19,186 nucleotides of DNA. It comes from Romeriopsis sp046049545. GTDB taxonomy: Bacteria > Cyanobacteriota > Cyanobacteriia > Leptolyngbyales > Leptolyngbyaceae. Location of the stretch: assembly GCA_046049545.1 (NCBI GenBank), contig JBJORF010000087.1, positions 1-19,186 on the forward strand. Direction: 5' to 3'. Shown here piece by piece: positions 13,901 to 19,186 of this stretch (positions are counted from its first letter, which is position 1; every line of letters begins with the position of its first letter). The translations under genes were made by a program, and so were the position numbers. The notes under the pieces are model-generated. The model worked only from the letters and a program-made list of their open reading frames with translations, was not told where the DNA came from and ran no database searches.

Positions 13901-16352
13901 AGAGATGGCTGGCCTCGATACCGCTGGCCTCGATACCGATGACATAGATACAGCCGATCTGGATGCCATCGTGGGCTTGGACGACGGTGATGACCTGAGC
14001 GATCTCGGGGACTTGGATCTGGATGGGGCGGTTGATTTTGACGCGGATTTAGCGGCGGTTGATTTTGATGGTTCTGACTTTGATACTTCCGACTTCGATA
14101 CCTCTGATTTTGATACACAAGCGGCGTTTGATGACGATCTCGATGCCTTGCTCGATGACGGCGATACCAGTGCGGCTGACCCGTCCAACTTCGAACAGCT
14201 TGATGCCTTGCTGGATGGGCCAGCGACTCCTCCGATCGATGCCGATTTGGCGGCGTTAGCGGCTGATCCGGAGTTCGATGACCTCGAACGGTTGTTGCTT
14301 GATGACAAAGATCTGACTCCGGGCGGTGCGGGGCTGAACGTGAAGGCGGGTCTAGCGGCGAAAGCGGCGGCGACGGCACGTCGTCCAGCCCGGCCCGGTA
14401 AGGGCTTCAGTGATCAGACGATGCGGGTTTCAGTTAAGCATTTGGATAGCTTGAGCAACCTGGTCGGGGAACTGGTGGTCAACCGCAATAGCCTGGAGCA
14501 AGACCAGGAGCGGATGCGTCAGTCGTTGGATAATTTGCTCTATCAAGTGCAGCAGCTGAGTGATGTGGGCCAACGGATGCAGGATCTATATGAACGATCG
14601 CTGCTCGAAAGCTCCTTGATGGCCAGCCGTCAGCAGCGCTCGAATCTCCCCTTCCCGATCGTCAAACCTGCCGAACTGGAAACCAACCGTGAAGAAGATG
14701 TCGAATACGATCCGCTCGAAATGGATCGCTTCACGGGCTTCCACACGCTCTCCCAGGAAATGATTGAGTTGATCGTTCGGGTGCGGGAATCGGCTTCGGA
14801 TATTGAATTCATCGTTGATGAAACCGACCAAGTGACGCGGATGTTCCGTCAGGTGACGACGCAGCTCCAGGAAGGACTGACCCGATCGCGGATGGTGCCC
14901 TTTGCCCAAACTGCCGATCGCTTGCCCCGCGCGGTGCGTGACATTGCGATGAAGGTCGGCAAGCAGGCTGAACTCGTGGTCGAAGGTCGGGAAACGCTGA
15001 TCGACAAGATGATCCTGGAACATCTCTACGATCCGATGACCCACTTGGTGAATAATGCGATTACCCACGGTATCGAAGTGCCAGAGGCACGCCGCGCGGC
15101 AAGTAAGGGCGATCTGGGCCGGATTACGATTCGGGCGTTCCACCAGGGGAACCAGACGGTGATTTCGGTGTCGGATGATGGCGCGGGGATTGACGTTGAG
15201 CGGGTGCGGATGAAGGGGATCGAGAAGGGCTTGATCACCAGTGCGGAAGCGCAGACGATGAGCCGCTTGGATCTGTTTGATTTGATTTTCCATCCGGGCT
15301 TCTCGACGCGCGATCAGGCCGATGATTTTGCCGGTCGCGGGGTGGGGATGGATGTGGTGCGCACCAGTCTGACGGAAATCCGGGGGGCGGTGACGATTGA
15401 TTCCAATCCCGGTAAGGGCACGACCTTTACGATTCGTTTGCCGCTGACGCTGAGTATTTCCAAGGCGCTGTGCTGCATTAGCGATCGGGCACGGATTGCC
15501 TTCCCGATGGATGGGGTGGAGGACATGCTGGATCTGCCGAAGGATCGCCTCCAGCGCGATGCCGATGGTCAGATGAGCGTGCCTTGGCGCGATACGGTGT
15601 TGCCGTTGCGACCGTTGACGGAGCTGTTGGCGCACAATCGCCACCTCAGTCGTGGTAATGTCTACGGCGGTAACCAGGAAGATGACATCATTTCCGTGGT
15701 GGTGCTGCGGAGTGCCGGAAGCTATCTGGCGCTGCAAGTTGACCAGGTGCTCGGTGAGCAGGAAATTGTAATCAAGCAGCTCGAAGGCCCGGTGCCGAAG
15801 CCGGTGGGGATTGCGGGGGCGACGGTGCTGGGGGATGGGCGGATTATGCCGATCGCCGATGTGCTGGAGCTGATTGACCTCGCGATGGGTCGTTTGCGTC
15901 GTGATTCGGGCAGTATGTGGGATCAGGATGGCGGTAGCGCGATCGAGGTTCCAGCGGAGAAGACTGATCCGCTGGTGTTGATTGTGGATGACTCGATTAC
16001 GGTGCGTGAGCTGTTGTCGATGACGTTCAACAAGGTCGGGTATCGGGTGGAGCAGGCGCGCGATGGTCAGGAGGCTTGGGAGAAGCTGCGGGCAGGCTTG
16101 CCTTGCGATATTGTGTTCTGTGACATTGAGATGCCGAGGATGGATGGGTTGGAGCTGTTGTCGCGGATTCAGAAAGATCCGCAGTTGAAGCAGTTGCCAG
16201 TGGCGATGTTGACTTCGCGCGGGGCCGATCGGCATCGGCAGATGGCGACTTCGCTGGGGGCGCGCGGTTACTTTACAAAGCCGTATTTGGAGGAGGCGTT
16301 GCTGGATGCGGCGGCGCGGATGTTGCAGGGTGAGGTGATGATGGGGCGGTAG
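10965..16352 (+). CDS. hmpE: CheA-type hybrid histidine kinase HmpE (PilL) with giant acidic linker
   Basis: This is the central kinase of the cluster (1795 aa). The N-terminal Hpt domain (about 1-110) has phospho-acceptor H49 in RAAHSVKGGAAMLG. A second helical region (about 140-255) is followed by an Asp/Leu-rich low-complexity linker (about 265-1122). Then come the dimerisation helix (from 1148, MRVSVKHLDSLSNLVGELVV), the ATPase domain with N-box NNAITHGIE (1363), DDGAGID (1404) and GRGVGMDVV (1457), a CheW-like P5 domain (about 1490-1650), and a C-terminal receiver (1668-1790) with phospho-acceptor D1720 (FCDIEMP) and the MLTSRG and TKPY motifs. All catalytic boxes look intact. I chose the ATG at 10965, with AAAGGAAG seven bases upstream, over a TTG at 10869. 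The stop codon lies inside a hairpin. Confidence 0.93.
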   Translation: MQPEQQQRIMGYFIEEAKDHLNTIERGLLNLQSTIEDAEMVNEVFRAAHSVKGGAAMLGLSAIQHTSHRLEDYFKILKETVGIRVDQKLESLLLRVFDTLQELLEQLQGPFGLTEEASSAAMAGIEPVFAELEQHLGALSGDAVMPDSVPTVVGIARPLFNEYVSADLRELLDLFKQADELPDGRSQLLALADRLRGHGVQDGLNEWVALLDQVKAAIANPDNAYRVLASVVIKELKQAQDWVKLDAPAQIQPSAQLLALLPMAVDQDVAALDLAAGELTDGDLDFDLLGGDLLDADLLGDADLLGGDRFEGLDSADLGDLDFDLADDDDSALAGLVLDLGGDSVASDGDLDGLFNDLDRDAADAGAAVTADFDGLLGDDRLGGDLLGGDLLNDDRVSDDLGLDHSLEQDLGADLDLGLGDDLGADLDLGLGDDLGLGDDLGADLDLGLGDDFAIADAAGLSDLDAASDDLDADLGLDLFDQLEGDSGLGLSDDAADDLTIALDEESTASLENLGELFMGVDERELTLVQDFSTASIDLTGADLDFGDRPDLITQALDLDQLDLDDETDSTFLNSDADDEALSDTDLGLNVLAFDATPEPAVTVPPELDAWSGVSLDELDLQRSADETEAMPSLALGSLDMGDLDMGDDLDMGDLDMGDLDLGDLGRDESESELLLDDPESDVLTLGDADLAAIEDLGLDVASSDLALDDVELDDIDGLDDGFDSLTELQLADEDAIGSLESLDLGLADTSLNDVSLDDVSLNDASLDDISLNDVSLDDVSLDSAELGLADFDFDDPAPLDDANLLDDANLDAAGLAAFETTTPVSDADLGSLDDLDLDDFALDDADATELVLDDDQGDDLAGDWADVASWDAGDADDDLATGGELLMSESETGDLNDLSFADADLADAGASDADDTGFDLGDLGNLGLVAGAGAAAIGAGTMGFAAMNSAPMSGADAIAGLDDASDDWDLADLDAADLEMAGLDTAGLDTDDIDTADLDAIVGLDDGDDLSDLGDLDLDGAVDFDADLAAVDFDGSDFDTSDFDTSDFDTQAAFDDDLDALLDDGDTSAADPSNFEQLDALLDGPATPPIDADLAALAADPEFDDLERLLLDDKDLTPGGAGLNVKAGLAAKAAATARRPARPGKGFSDQTMRVSVKHLDSLSNLVGELVVNRNSLEQDQERMRQSLDNLLYQVQQLSDVGQRMQDLYERSLLESSLMASRQQRSNLPFPIVKPAELETNREEDVEYDPLEMDRFTGFHTLSQEMIELIVRVRESASDIEFIVDETDQVTRMFRQVTTQLQEGLTRSRMVPFAQTADRLPRAVRDIAMKVGKQAELVVEGRETLIDKMILEHLYDPMTHLVNNAITHGIEVPEARRAASKGDLGRITIRAFHQGNQTVISVSDDGAGIDVERVRMKGIEKGLITSAEAQTMSRLDLFDLIFHPGFSTRDQADDFAGRGVGMDVVRTSLTEIRGAVTIDSNPGKGTTFTIRLPLTLSISKALCCISDRARIAFPMDGVEDMLDLPKDRLQRDADGQMSVPWRDTVLPLRPLTELLAHNRHLSRGNVYGGNQEDDIISVVVLRSAGSYLALQVDQVLGEQEIVIKQLEGPVPKPVGIAGATVLGDGRIMPIADVLELIDLAMGRLRRDSGSMWDQDGGSAIEVPAEKTDPLVLIVDDSITVRELLSMTFNKVGYRVEQARDGQEAWEKLRAGLPCDIVFCDIEMPRMDGLELLSRIQKDPQLKQLPVAMLTSRGADRHRQMATSLGARGYFTKPYLEEALLDAAARMLQGEVMMGR
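12192..12317 (+). repeat. In-frame 36-base tandem repeat in hmpE
   Basis: Two perfect 36-base copies (12192-12227 and 12228-12263), a half unit (12264-12281) and one diverged copy (12282-12317). Each full unit encodes DLGADLDLGLGD (residues 410-451). The unit is a multiple of three, so copy-number changes keep the frame. This is the youngest-looking expansion in the linker, because the first two copies do not differ at all. Confidence 0.9.
12873..12961 (+). repeat. GDLDM five-residue repeat in hmpE
   Basis: Starting at residue 637 the linker runs through about six units of the form G-(D/S)-L-D-(M/L), once interrupted by an extra Asp. The register (Leu every fifth residue, preceded by Asp) resembles the A(D/N)LxX pentapeptide repeat with Gly in the first position. 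Codon choice varies between units. Confidence 0.75.
13215..13319 (+). repeat. Seven-unit 15-base repeat in hmpE
   Basis: Seven consecutive 15-base units encode S-L-(N/D)-D-(V/A/I), the last reading SLDSA (residues 751-785). Units alternate Asn and Asp at the third position in a regular SLND/SLDD pattern, suggesting the expanded unit was originally 30 bases. Synonymous changes (AGC/AGT, TTG/CTG/TTA) separate the copies. Confidence 0.85.
13893..13967 (+). repeat. Five pentapeptide-like units in hmpE
   Basis: Residues 977-1001 read ADLEM, AGLDT, AGLDT, DDIDT, ADLDA: Leu or Ile at the centre of each unit, a small or acidic residue two before it, and Asp or Gly just before it. This is the closest match in the window to the A(D/N)LxX pentapeptide consensus, although five units are fewer than a stable beta-helix usually needs. 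Confidence 0.7.
14073..14117 (+). repeat. SDFDT triple repeat in hmpE
   Basis: Three 15-base units encode SDFDT three times (residues 1037-1051). The protein units are identical but the codons differ (TCT/TCC, GAC/GAT, TTT/TTC, ACT/ACC/ACA), so the amino-acid pattern appears to be kept while the DNA has diverged. Confidence 0.8.
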
Positions 16353-16431
16353 CTTCGGCGTGGCTCAGCTACCGAGCATGGCTCAGCTACCGGGGTTATG
16401 GGGCCGTAGCTTCGACAAGCTCAGCTACTGG
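16347..16431. repeat. REP-like hairpin repeats at the end of hmpE
   Basis: The first element (16347-16374) has a perfect 8-bp stem CGGTAGCT / AGCTACCG around a 12-base loop, and the hmpE TAG stop (16350-16352) lies inside its left arm. A half copy (GGCTCAGCTACCG, ending at 16392) follows, then a second full element (16404-16431) with stem GTAGCT / AGCTAC around TCGACAAGCTC. The core CTTCGACAAGCTCAG resembles palindromic repeats found dispersed in many bacterial genomes. They may stop transcription or protect the hmpE mRNA end, but no T-run follows. Confidence 0.7.
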
Positions 16432-16459
16432 TTTGCTGAGATGGTTGCGGTTTGATTGG

Positions 16460-16505
16460 GGAATTCTGGGTTTAAGGGTTTCTTTGCCTGGAATTCTGGG
16501 GTTAA
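16460..16505 (+). repeat. Direct repeat before the membrane-protein gene
   Basis: GGAATTCTGGGTTTAA (16460-16475) and GGAATTCTGGGGTTAA (16490-16505) match at 15 of 16 positions and are 30 bp apart; the second copy ends at the A of the ATG at 16505. Read in frame from the TTG at 16433, both encode GILGL. It may be an operator, or part of a longer coding region. Confidence 0.55.
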
Positions 16506-16804
16506 TGATGATTTCGTTATTGCAAAAATTATTTCCGGCTACGACGCTCGACCACAAAGCCCAGGCTTCGAATCGAGGTAATCTTCAAATCGATTATTGG
16601 AAGTATTTTCGATCGTTCCCAGCGGAGGCAAATCAGAAATTTTCCGATTTGTCAGTTTGGCTTGTATGCTTGCCACTAGTGAATTGGGCCTATTGGTGTG
16701 GTGGGCGTTTGTTCGTTGATCGAATTATCGAGAATTATTCGTCCGTTTATTCTGATGTACAGGTCGTTCTGACGGCGATATACGTGTTTTTGGGATTGGG
16801 GTGA
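16505..16804 (+). CDS. Hypothetical membrane protein, 99 aa (N-terminal partner)
   Basis: Unrecognised. From the ATG at 16505 the protein begins MMISLLQKLFPATTLDHKAQ. It has one clear membrane segment (LSVWLVCLPLVNWAYWCGG) and a second hydrophobic run right at its C-terminus (VQVVLTAIYVFLGLG). A TTG at 16433 would extend it by 24 residues (MLRWLRFDWG and on). The stop overlaps the GTG start of the next ORF by four bases (GTGA), and the C-terminal hydrophobic run would continue into the next protein's first residues if the frame shifted. So this is either a coupled two-gene unit or one gene split by a frameshift. Confidence 0.5.
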   Translation: MMISLLQKLFPATTLDHKAQASNRGNLQIDYWKYFRSFPAEANQKFSDLSVWLVCLPLVNWAYWCGGRLFVDRIIENYSSVYSDVQVVLTAIYVFLGLG

Positions 16805-17985
16805 ATGTAGCGTTCTTTGCCGGGCTATTCAAAATCATGCAAGCTCTGGGTGTGTGGTTGACTCATTTGCGCGAACACTTTGATTGTGGTTGTGCAAATG
16901 CCGCGATGGTTGTCTCCCAGTCACCGCCGCTTGTGGCAGTGTCTACTGACCTACGTAAATGGAATAAACCCTATCCAGTAATTAAGATTTTGGAGCAACC
17001 GTTACACAAGCTGCTGGGCGGGGTGCCCCCAGTCGGAACGCGACTAGTGACAGTTTCACTTTATCGTGTTGGAGCTGAAAAATTGCCGCATTGGATCGAC
17101 TTTAATCCAATCGTGGTGAATTGTGTGACGGATGCTCAAGGGGACATTGATCGAATTTTCCGAAGTATTCGTTTGGAAGACTGGCAAGATTTGCAGGATG
17201 GTTTGCGGCGTGTGGAGAAGCATAACCAACCTGGTCTTTATTTTGTGGATTCTGAGGAGCGTTATGTGCTGCCAGAAGGAGCAGAGCGGGCAGAGGATTT
17301 TACCCCGATCGGACAGCTGGAATTTCTCGATGTGCGTGACGTCCTGCGGGTTGATTATCAGACAGGAACAATACTGCGGTTACATCAGGGATTTCCTTCA
17401 GCGAAAGCATCCTGGGACTATGAGTGGGCTGAGTTCCGACAGTCGGCGAAACAACTTGGCGTTGCTGGAGTCTTCGGTGCGATGGCGGCGGTTTTCATGC
17501 TATTAGCTAAGATGGCTGAACCAATTATTAATGCGTTTTCGCGACGAAATCAGATCGATATCTCAGCTCTATTGATAGTAGGTATACCGATCGTTTTTGT
17601 ATGCGTTGTTGTGCCTGTTCTTTTTAGTATGTTTTATCTTCTGAATACTCCGTTTGCTAAATTTTGGGAGTTTGACCGAATTTCGGGGACGCTGACGGTG
17701 ACGAGTCGGAGCATTTTTCTGCGATCGCGATCGGTGCTCTATCCGTTGGGTCAATTCCAGAATATTGAGATTTTGGATGAGAATAAAAGTGATTCGATCG
17801 TGGAGTATTCCTTGGCGTTGCGGCAGGTGCGGCGACGGGGCCTTTTGTGGTTTAAGCCGAAGGTAAAGCATTTGCTGTTAGCGAAGATTGCTAATTCAGA
17901 GCATCCGGAGTTGAATCAGCGGCTTGAGGTGGCGCGGCAGGTGCGGTTTACGGTGCGGCGGTTTATGGATTGGTTGATTATTTGA
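16801..17985 (+). CDS. Hypothetical membrane protein with PH-like C-terminus (394 aa)
   Basis: Unrecognised at gene level. The N-terminus is hydrophobic (NVAFFAGLFKIMQALGVWL). A soluble region of about 190 residues follows, with paired motifs such as PIVVNCVTDAQGDIDRIFRS and VDSEERYVLPEGAE. Two membrane helices lie at about 219-238 (LGVAGVFGAMAAVFMLLAKM) and 254-282. The C-terminal ~100 residues are beta-rich (FDRISGTLTVTSRSIF, then VLYPLGQFQNIEI) and end in an amphipathic helix (RQVRFTVRRFMDW). That pattern resembles bacterial PH-like domains following membrane helices, a structural guess. The GTG start at 16801 overlaps the preceding stop. No catalytic motif is visible, and 180 bases without a clear gene follow. 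Confidence 0.65.
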   Translation: MNVAFFAGLFKIMQALGVWLTHLREHFDCGCANAAMVVSQSPPLVAVSTDLRKWNKPYPVIKILEQPLHKLLGGVPPVGTRLVTVSLYRVGAEKLPHWIDFNPIVVNCVTDAQGDIDRIFRSIRLEDWQDLQDGLRRVEKHNQPGLYFVDSEERYVLPEGAERAEDFTPIGQLEFLDVRDVLRVDYQTGTILRLHQGFPSAKASWDYEWAEFRQSAKQLGVAGVFGAMAAVFMLLAKMAEPIINAFSRRNQIDISALLIVGIPIVFVCVVVPVLFSMFYLLNTPFAKFWEFDRISGTLTVTSRSIFLRSRSVLYPLGQFQNIEILDENKSDSIVEYSLALRQVRRRGLLWFKPKVKHLLLAKIANSEHPELNQRLEVARQVRFTVRRFMDWLII

Positions 17986-18127
17986 TGGGGGTTGATGCGA
18001 GACTTGCGATCGCGTTGATCTAAGGGGTAGACACCGCCCAATCTGCGGTTCTGGGGCTGCTTGGTGGGGACAGATATTAAATGTTGCAGATGATGGAGGG
18101 GTTGCGTCGGCTTCGAGCTGTTACCGT

Positions 18128-18149
18128 ATGATCAGATAGTTCTGATCAT
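18128..18149. promoter_or_regulatory. Perfect 9-bp palindrome upstream of the SWIM gene
   Basis: ATGATCAGA-TAGT-TCTGATCAT is a perfect inverted repeat with 9-bp arms and a 4-base centre, ending 15 bases before the ATG at 18165. Its left arm overlaps a possible -10 box (TATGAT, 18127-18132) that has TTGCGT 19 bases upstream. That placement suits a repressor operator. It could also form a hairpin in the mRNA leader. No Shine-Dalgarno sequence is apparent between the palindrome and the ATG. Confidence 0.45.
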
Positions 18150-18164
18150 TTATCCGATCGCACT

Positions 18165-19049
18165 ATGGCAACCAAATCCAAACTGCAAAAGGTCAAGCCT
18201 GCTGATCGGCATCAGCCTAAAATTACAGAAGATAAAATTCGCAAATTAGCGACAGGGACGAGCTTCGATCGCGGTAAGCAGTATTATTCCCGAGGTGCAA
18301 TTACTGGCTCCATGCGGCAAGATAATCGCATCTGGGCGGAATGCTATGGTTCGGAACTCTACCGTGTGAGTGCGGTGTTAACCAAGTCGAATGTGACTAA
18401 TTTGGCCTGTAGCTGCCCCTACGATTGGGGTGGCATTTGTAAACATGAGGTCGCTTTCCTCCTCACTTATCTGCATCAACCGGAAGCCTTTCAAATTATT
18501 CCACCCCTGCGCGAGTTGTTAGCCAATCATAGTCGCGATGATCTTTTGACCTTGCTCGATCGTGTCCTTCAGCAAGATCCTGATCTACTGACCAGTTTGG
18601 AAATCGCCGCGGAAACCTCTGCCCCGCAAACCTCGGGTAAACCGATCGACACCAGCGCATACCGTCGCCAGATCCAGCGAACATTACGGGGCGATGATAT
18701 GCGAACGATCGCGAAAGCGCTGGAACCTTCGTTGAAAATGGCGGAACAGCTTTATGATGCTGGTGATAGTTTTAATGCGGGATGTTTTTATCAAGTTCTT
18801 TTGGACGAAATCACCTTTAGCTATGATGGTGAATTGCAGAGCATTGATTATGACGGTGATGTGGCTTGCTTTTCGCAGGATGCGGCAGCTGGATTAGGAA
18901 ATTGTTTGGCCGATGCGGCGATCGACTCGACCATGCGACAAAATTGGTTGAATAGCCTTTTGGATAGTGTTTTGGCAGATATTGATTTGGGTGGCATCGA
19001 TTTTGCTTATGGTGCAAGTGAGGCAATCATTAAACTTTATCGGAAATAG
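18165..19049 (+). CDS. SWIM zinc-finger protein (294 aa), possibly C-terminally short
   Basis: SWIM domains bind zinc through CxCxnCxH and usually mediate DNA or protein contacts. Here the motif is intact: C82, C84, C92 and H94 in ACSCPYDWGGICKHEVA. It is preceded by a typical SWIM lead-in (FDRGKQYYSRGAITGSMRQD, then YRVSAVLTKSNVTNLA). The rest is helical, with acidic segments such as LLTLLDRVLQQDPDLLTSLE. The N-terminus is basic and polar (MATKSKLQKVKPADRH). The protein ends at ASEAIIKLYRK; cyanobacterial relatives I recall are longer, so this may be a shortened copy, but no continuation is visible in other frames after the stop. The cellular role is unknown. The 137 bases to the right edge show no gene. 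Confidence 0.8.
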   Translation: MATKSKLQKVKPADRHQPKITEDKIRKLATGTSFDRGKQYYSRGAITGSMRQDNRIWAECYGSELYRVSAVLTKSNVTNLACSCPYDWGGICKHEVAFLLTYLHQPEAFQIIPPLRELLANHSRDDLLTLLDRVLQQDPDLLTSLEIAAETSAPQTSGKPIDTSAYRRQIQRTLRGDDMRTIAKALEPSLKMAEQLYDAGDSFNAGCFYQVLLDEITFSYDGELQSIDYDGDVACFSQDAAAGLGNCLADAAIDSTMRQNWLNSLLDSVLADIDLGGIDFAYGASEAIIKLYRK

Positions 19050-19186
19050 TAGATTCCTGTGAATCAATAACGGAATCTTGTTCAATGATTGAGAGCGTTC
19101 GGATTTTTGTGTAAGGGTGTTGAACGTCAATAAGTGAAGCGTTCAGGGAACATAATTGCGAAATGGGAAGCGGCGGCTTTCCAATC

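Noticed and set aside
14586..16235. Minus-strand ORF (549 codons) opposite the hmpE kinase core
   Set aside because: The plus frame contains intact kinase and receiver motifs; the mirror protein is His/Arg/Ile-rich with no recognisable domain.
18029..18048. Short stem ACCGC / GCGGT in the gap before the SWIM gene
   Set aside because: Only 5 bp with no T-run, too weak to call a terminator; nothing else in that stretch supports a feature apart from the palindrome reported.

Overview
The window is cyanobacterial chromosome. Its coding sequence is dotted with the HIP1 octamer GCGATCGC (at least twelve copies, e.g. 1480, 2613, 2824, 3235, 5101, 8623, 11613, 11884, 12324, 13836, 17721, 18006). It also carries a gene set known from gliding or twitching cyanobacteria: the hmp/pil chemosensory cluster that steers type IV pili, with the coiled-coil protein HmpF beside it. 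No rRNA, tRNA, CRISPR array or recognisable transposase gene is visible. The genus cannot be fixed from sequence alone.

Layout. (1) 1-1760, minus strand: small accessory genes of unknown function. These are a 59-aa protein (84-263), an A+T-rich 271-aa protein without any CGATCG core (367-1182), and two overlapping short helical proteins (1329-1562 and 1559-1753). (2) 1872-2861, plus strand: tilS, tRNA(Ile)-lysidine synthase. It converges on hmpF across a clear intrinsic terminator that serves hmpF. (3) 2925-4682, minus strand: hmpF, GTG start, with a consensus TATAAT box upstream. (4) 4683-5129: the divergent hmpF/hmpA control region. It holds eight copies of TGAATC/GATTCA, six of them as three pairs with exactly 14-bp spacing. 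(5) 5130-16352, plus strand: hmpA (PATAN plus receiver), hmpB (CheY-like), hmpC (CheW-like), hmpD (methyl-accepting protein) and hmpE (CheA-type hybrid kinase of 1795 aa). (6) 16347-16431: REP-like hairpins beginning inside the hmpE stop codon. (7) 16505-17985: a pair of overlapping membrane-protein ORFs. (8) 18165-19049: a SWIM zinc-finger protein with a perfect palindrome just upstream.

How the genes work together (family knowledge plus inference). HmpD should signal through the HmpC adaptor to HmpE. HmpE autophosphorylates on its Hpt histidine and passes phosphate to its own receiver, HmpB and HmpA. The output sets where type IV pili are active at the cell pole, and HmpF acts in the same polarity system. 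HmpD has no GAF domain and only a very short loop between its two membrane segments, so it does not look like a PixJ-type photoreceptor or a classical periplasmic ligand sensor.

The most unusual content is protein architecture. HmpE carries about 860 residues of Asp/Leu-rich low-complexity linker, made of short decayed repeats plus one Gly/Ala-rich hydrophobic island. HmpD carries about 470 residues of acidic, Phe/Gly/Ala-rich low-complexity sequence on its cytoplasmic side. With the long coiled coil of HmpF, this suggests a polar assembly organised by disordered and coiled-coil segments; that is a hypothesis, not something the sequence proves.
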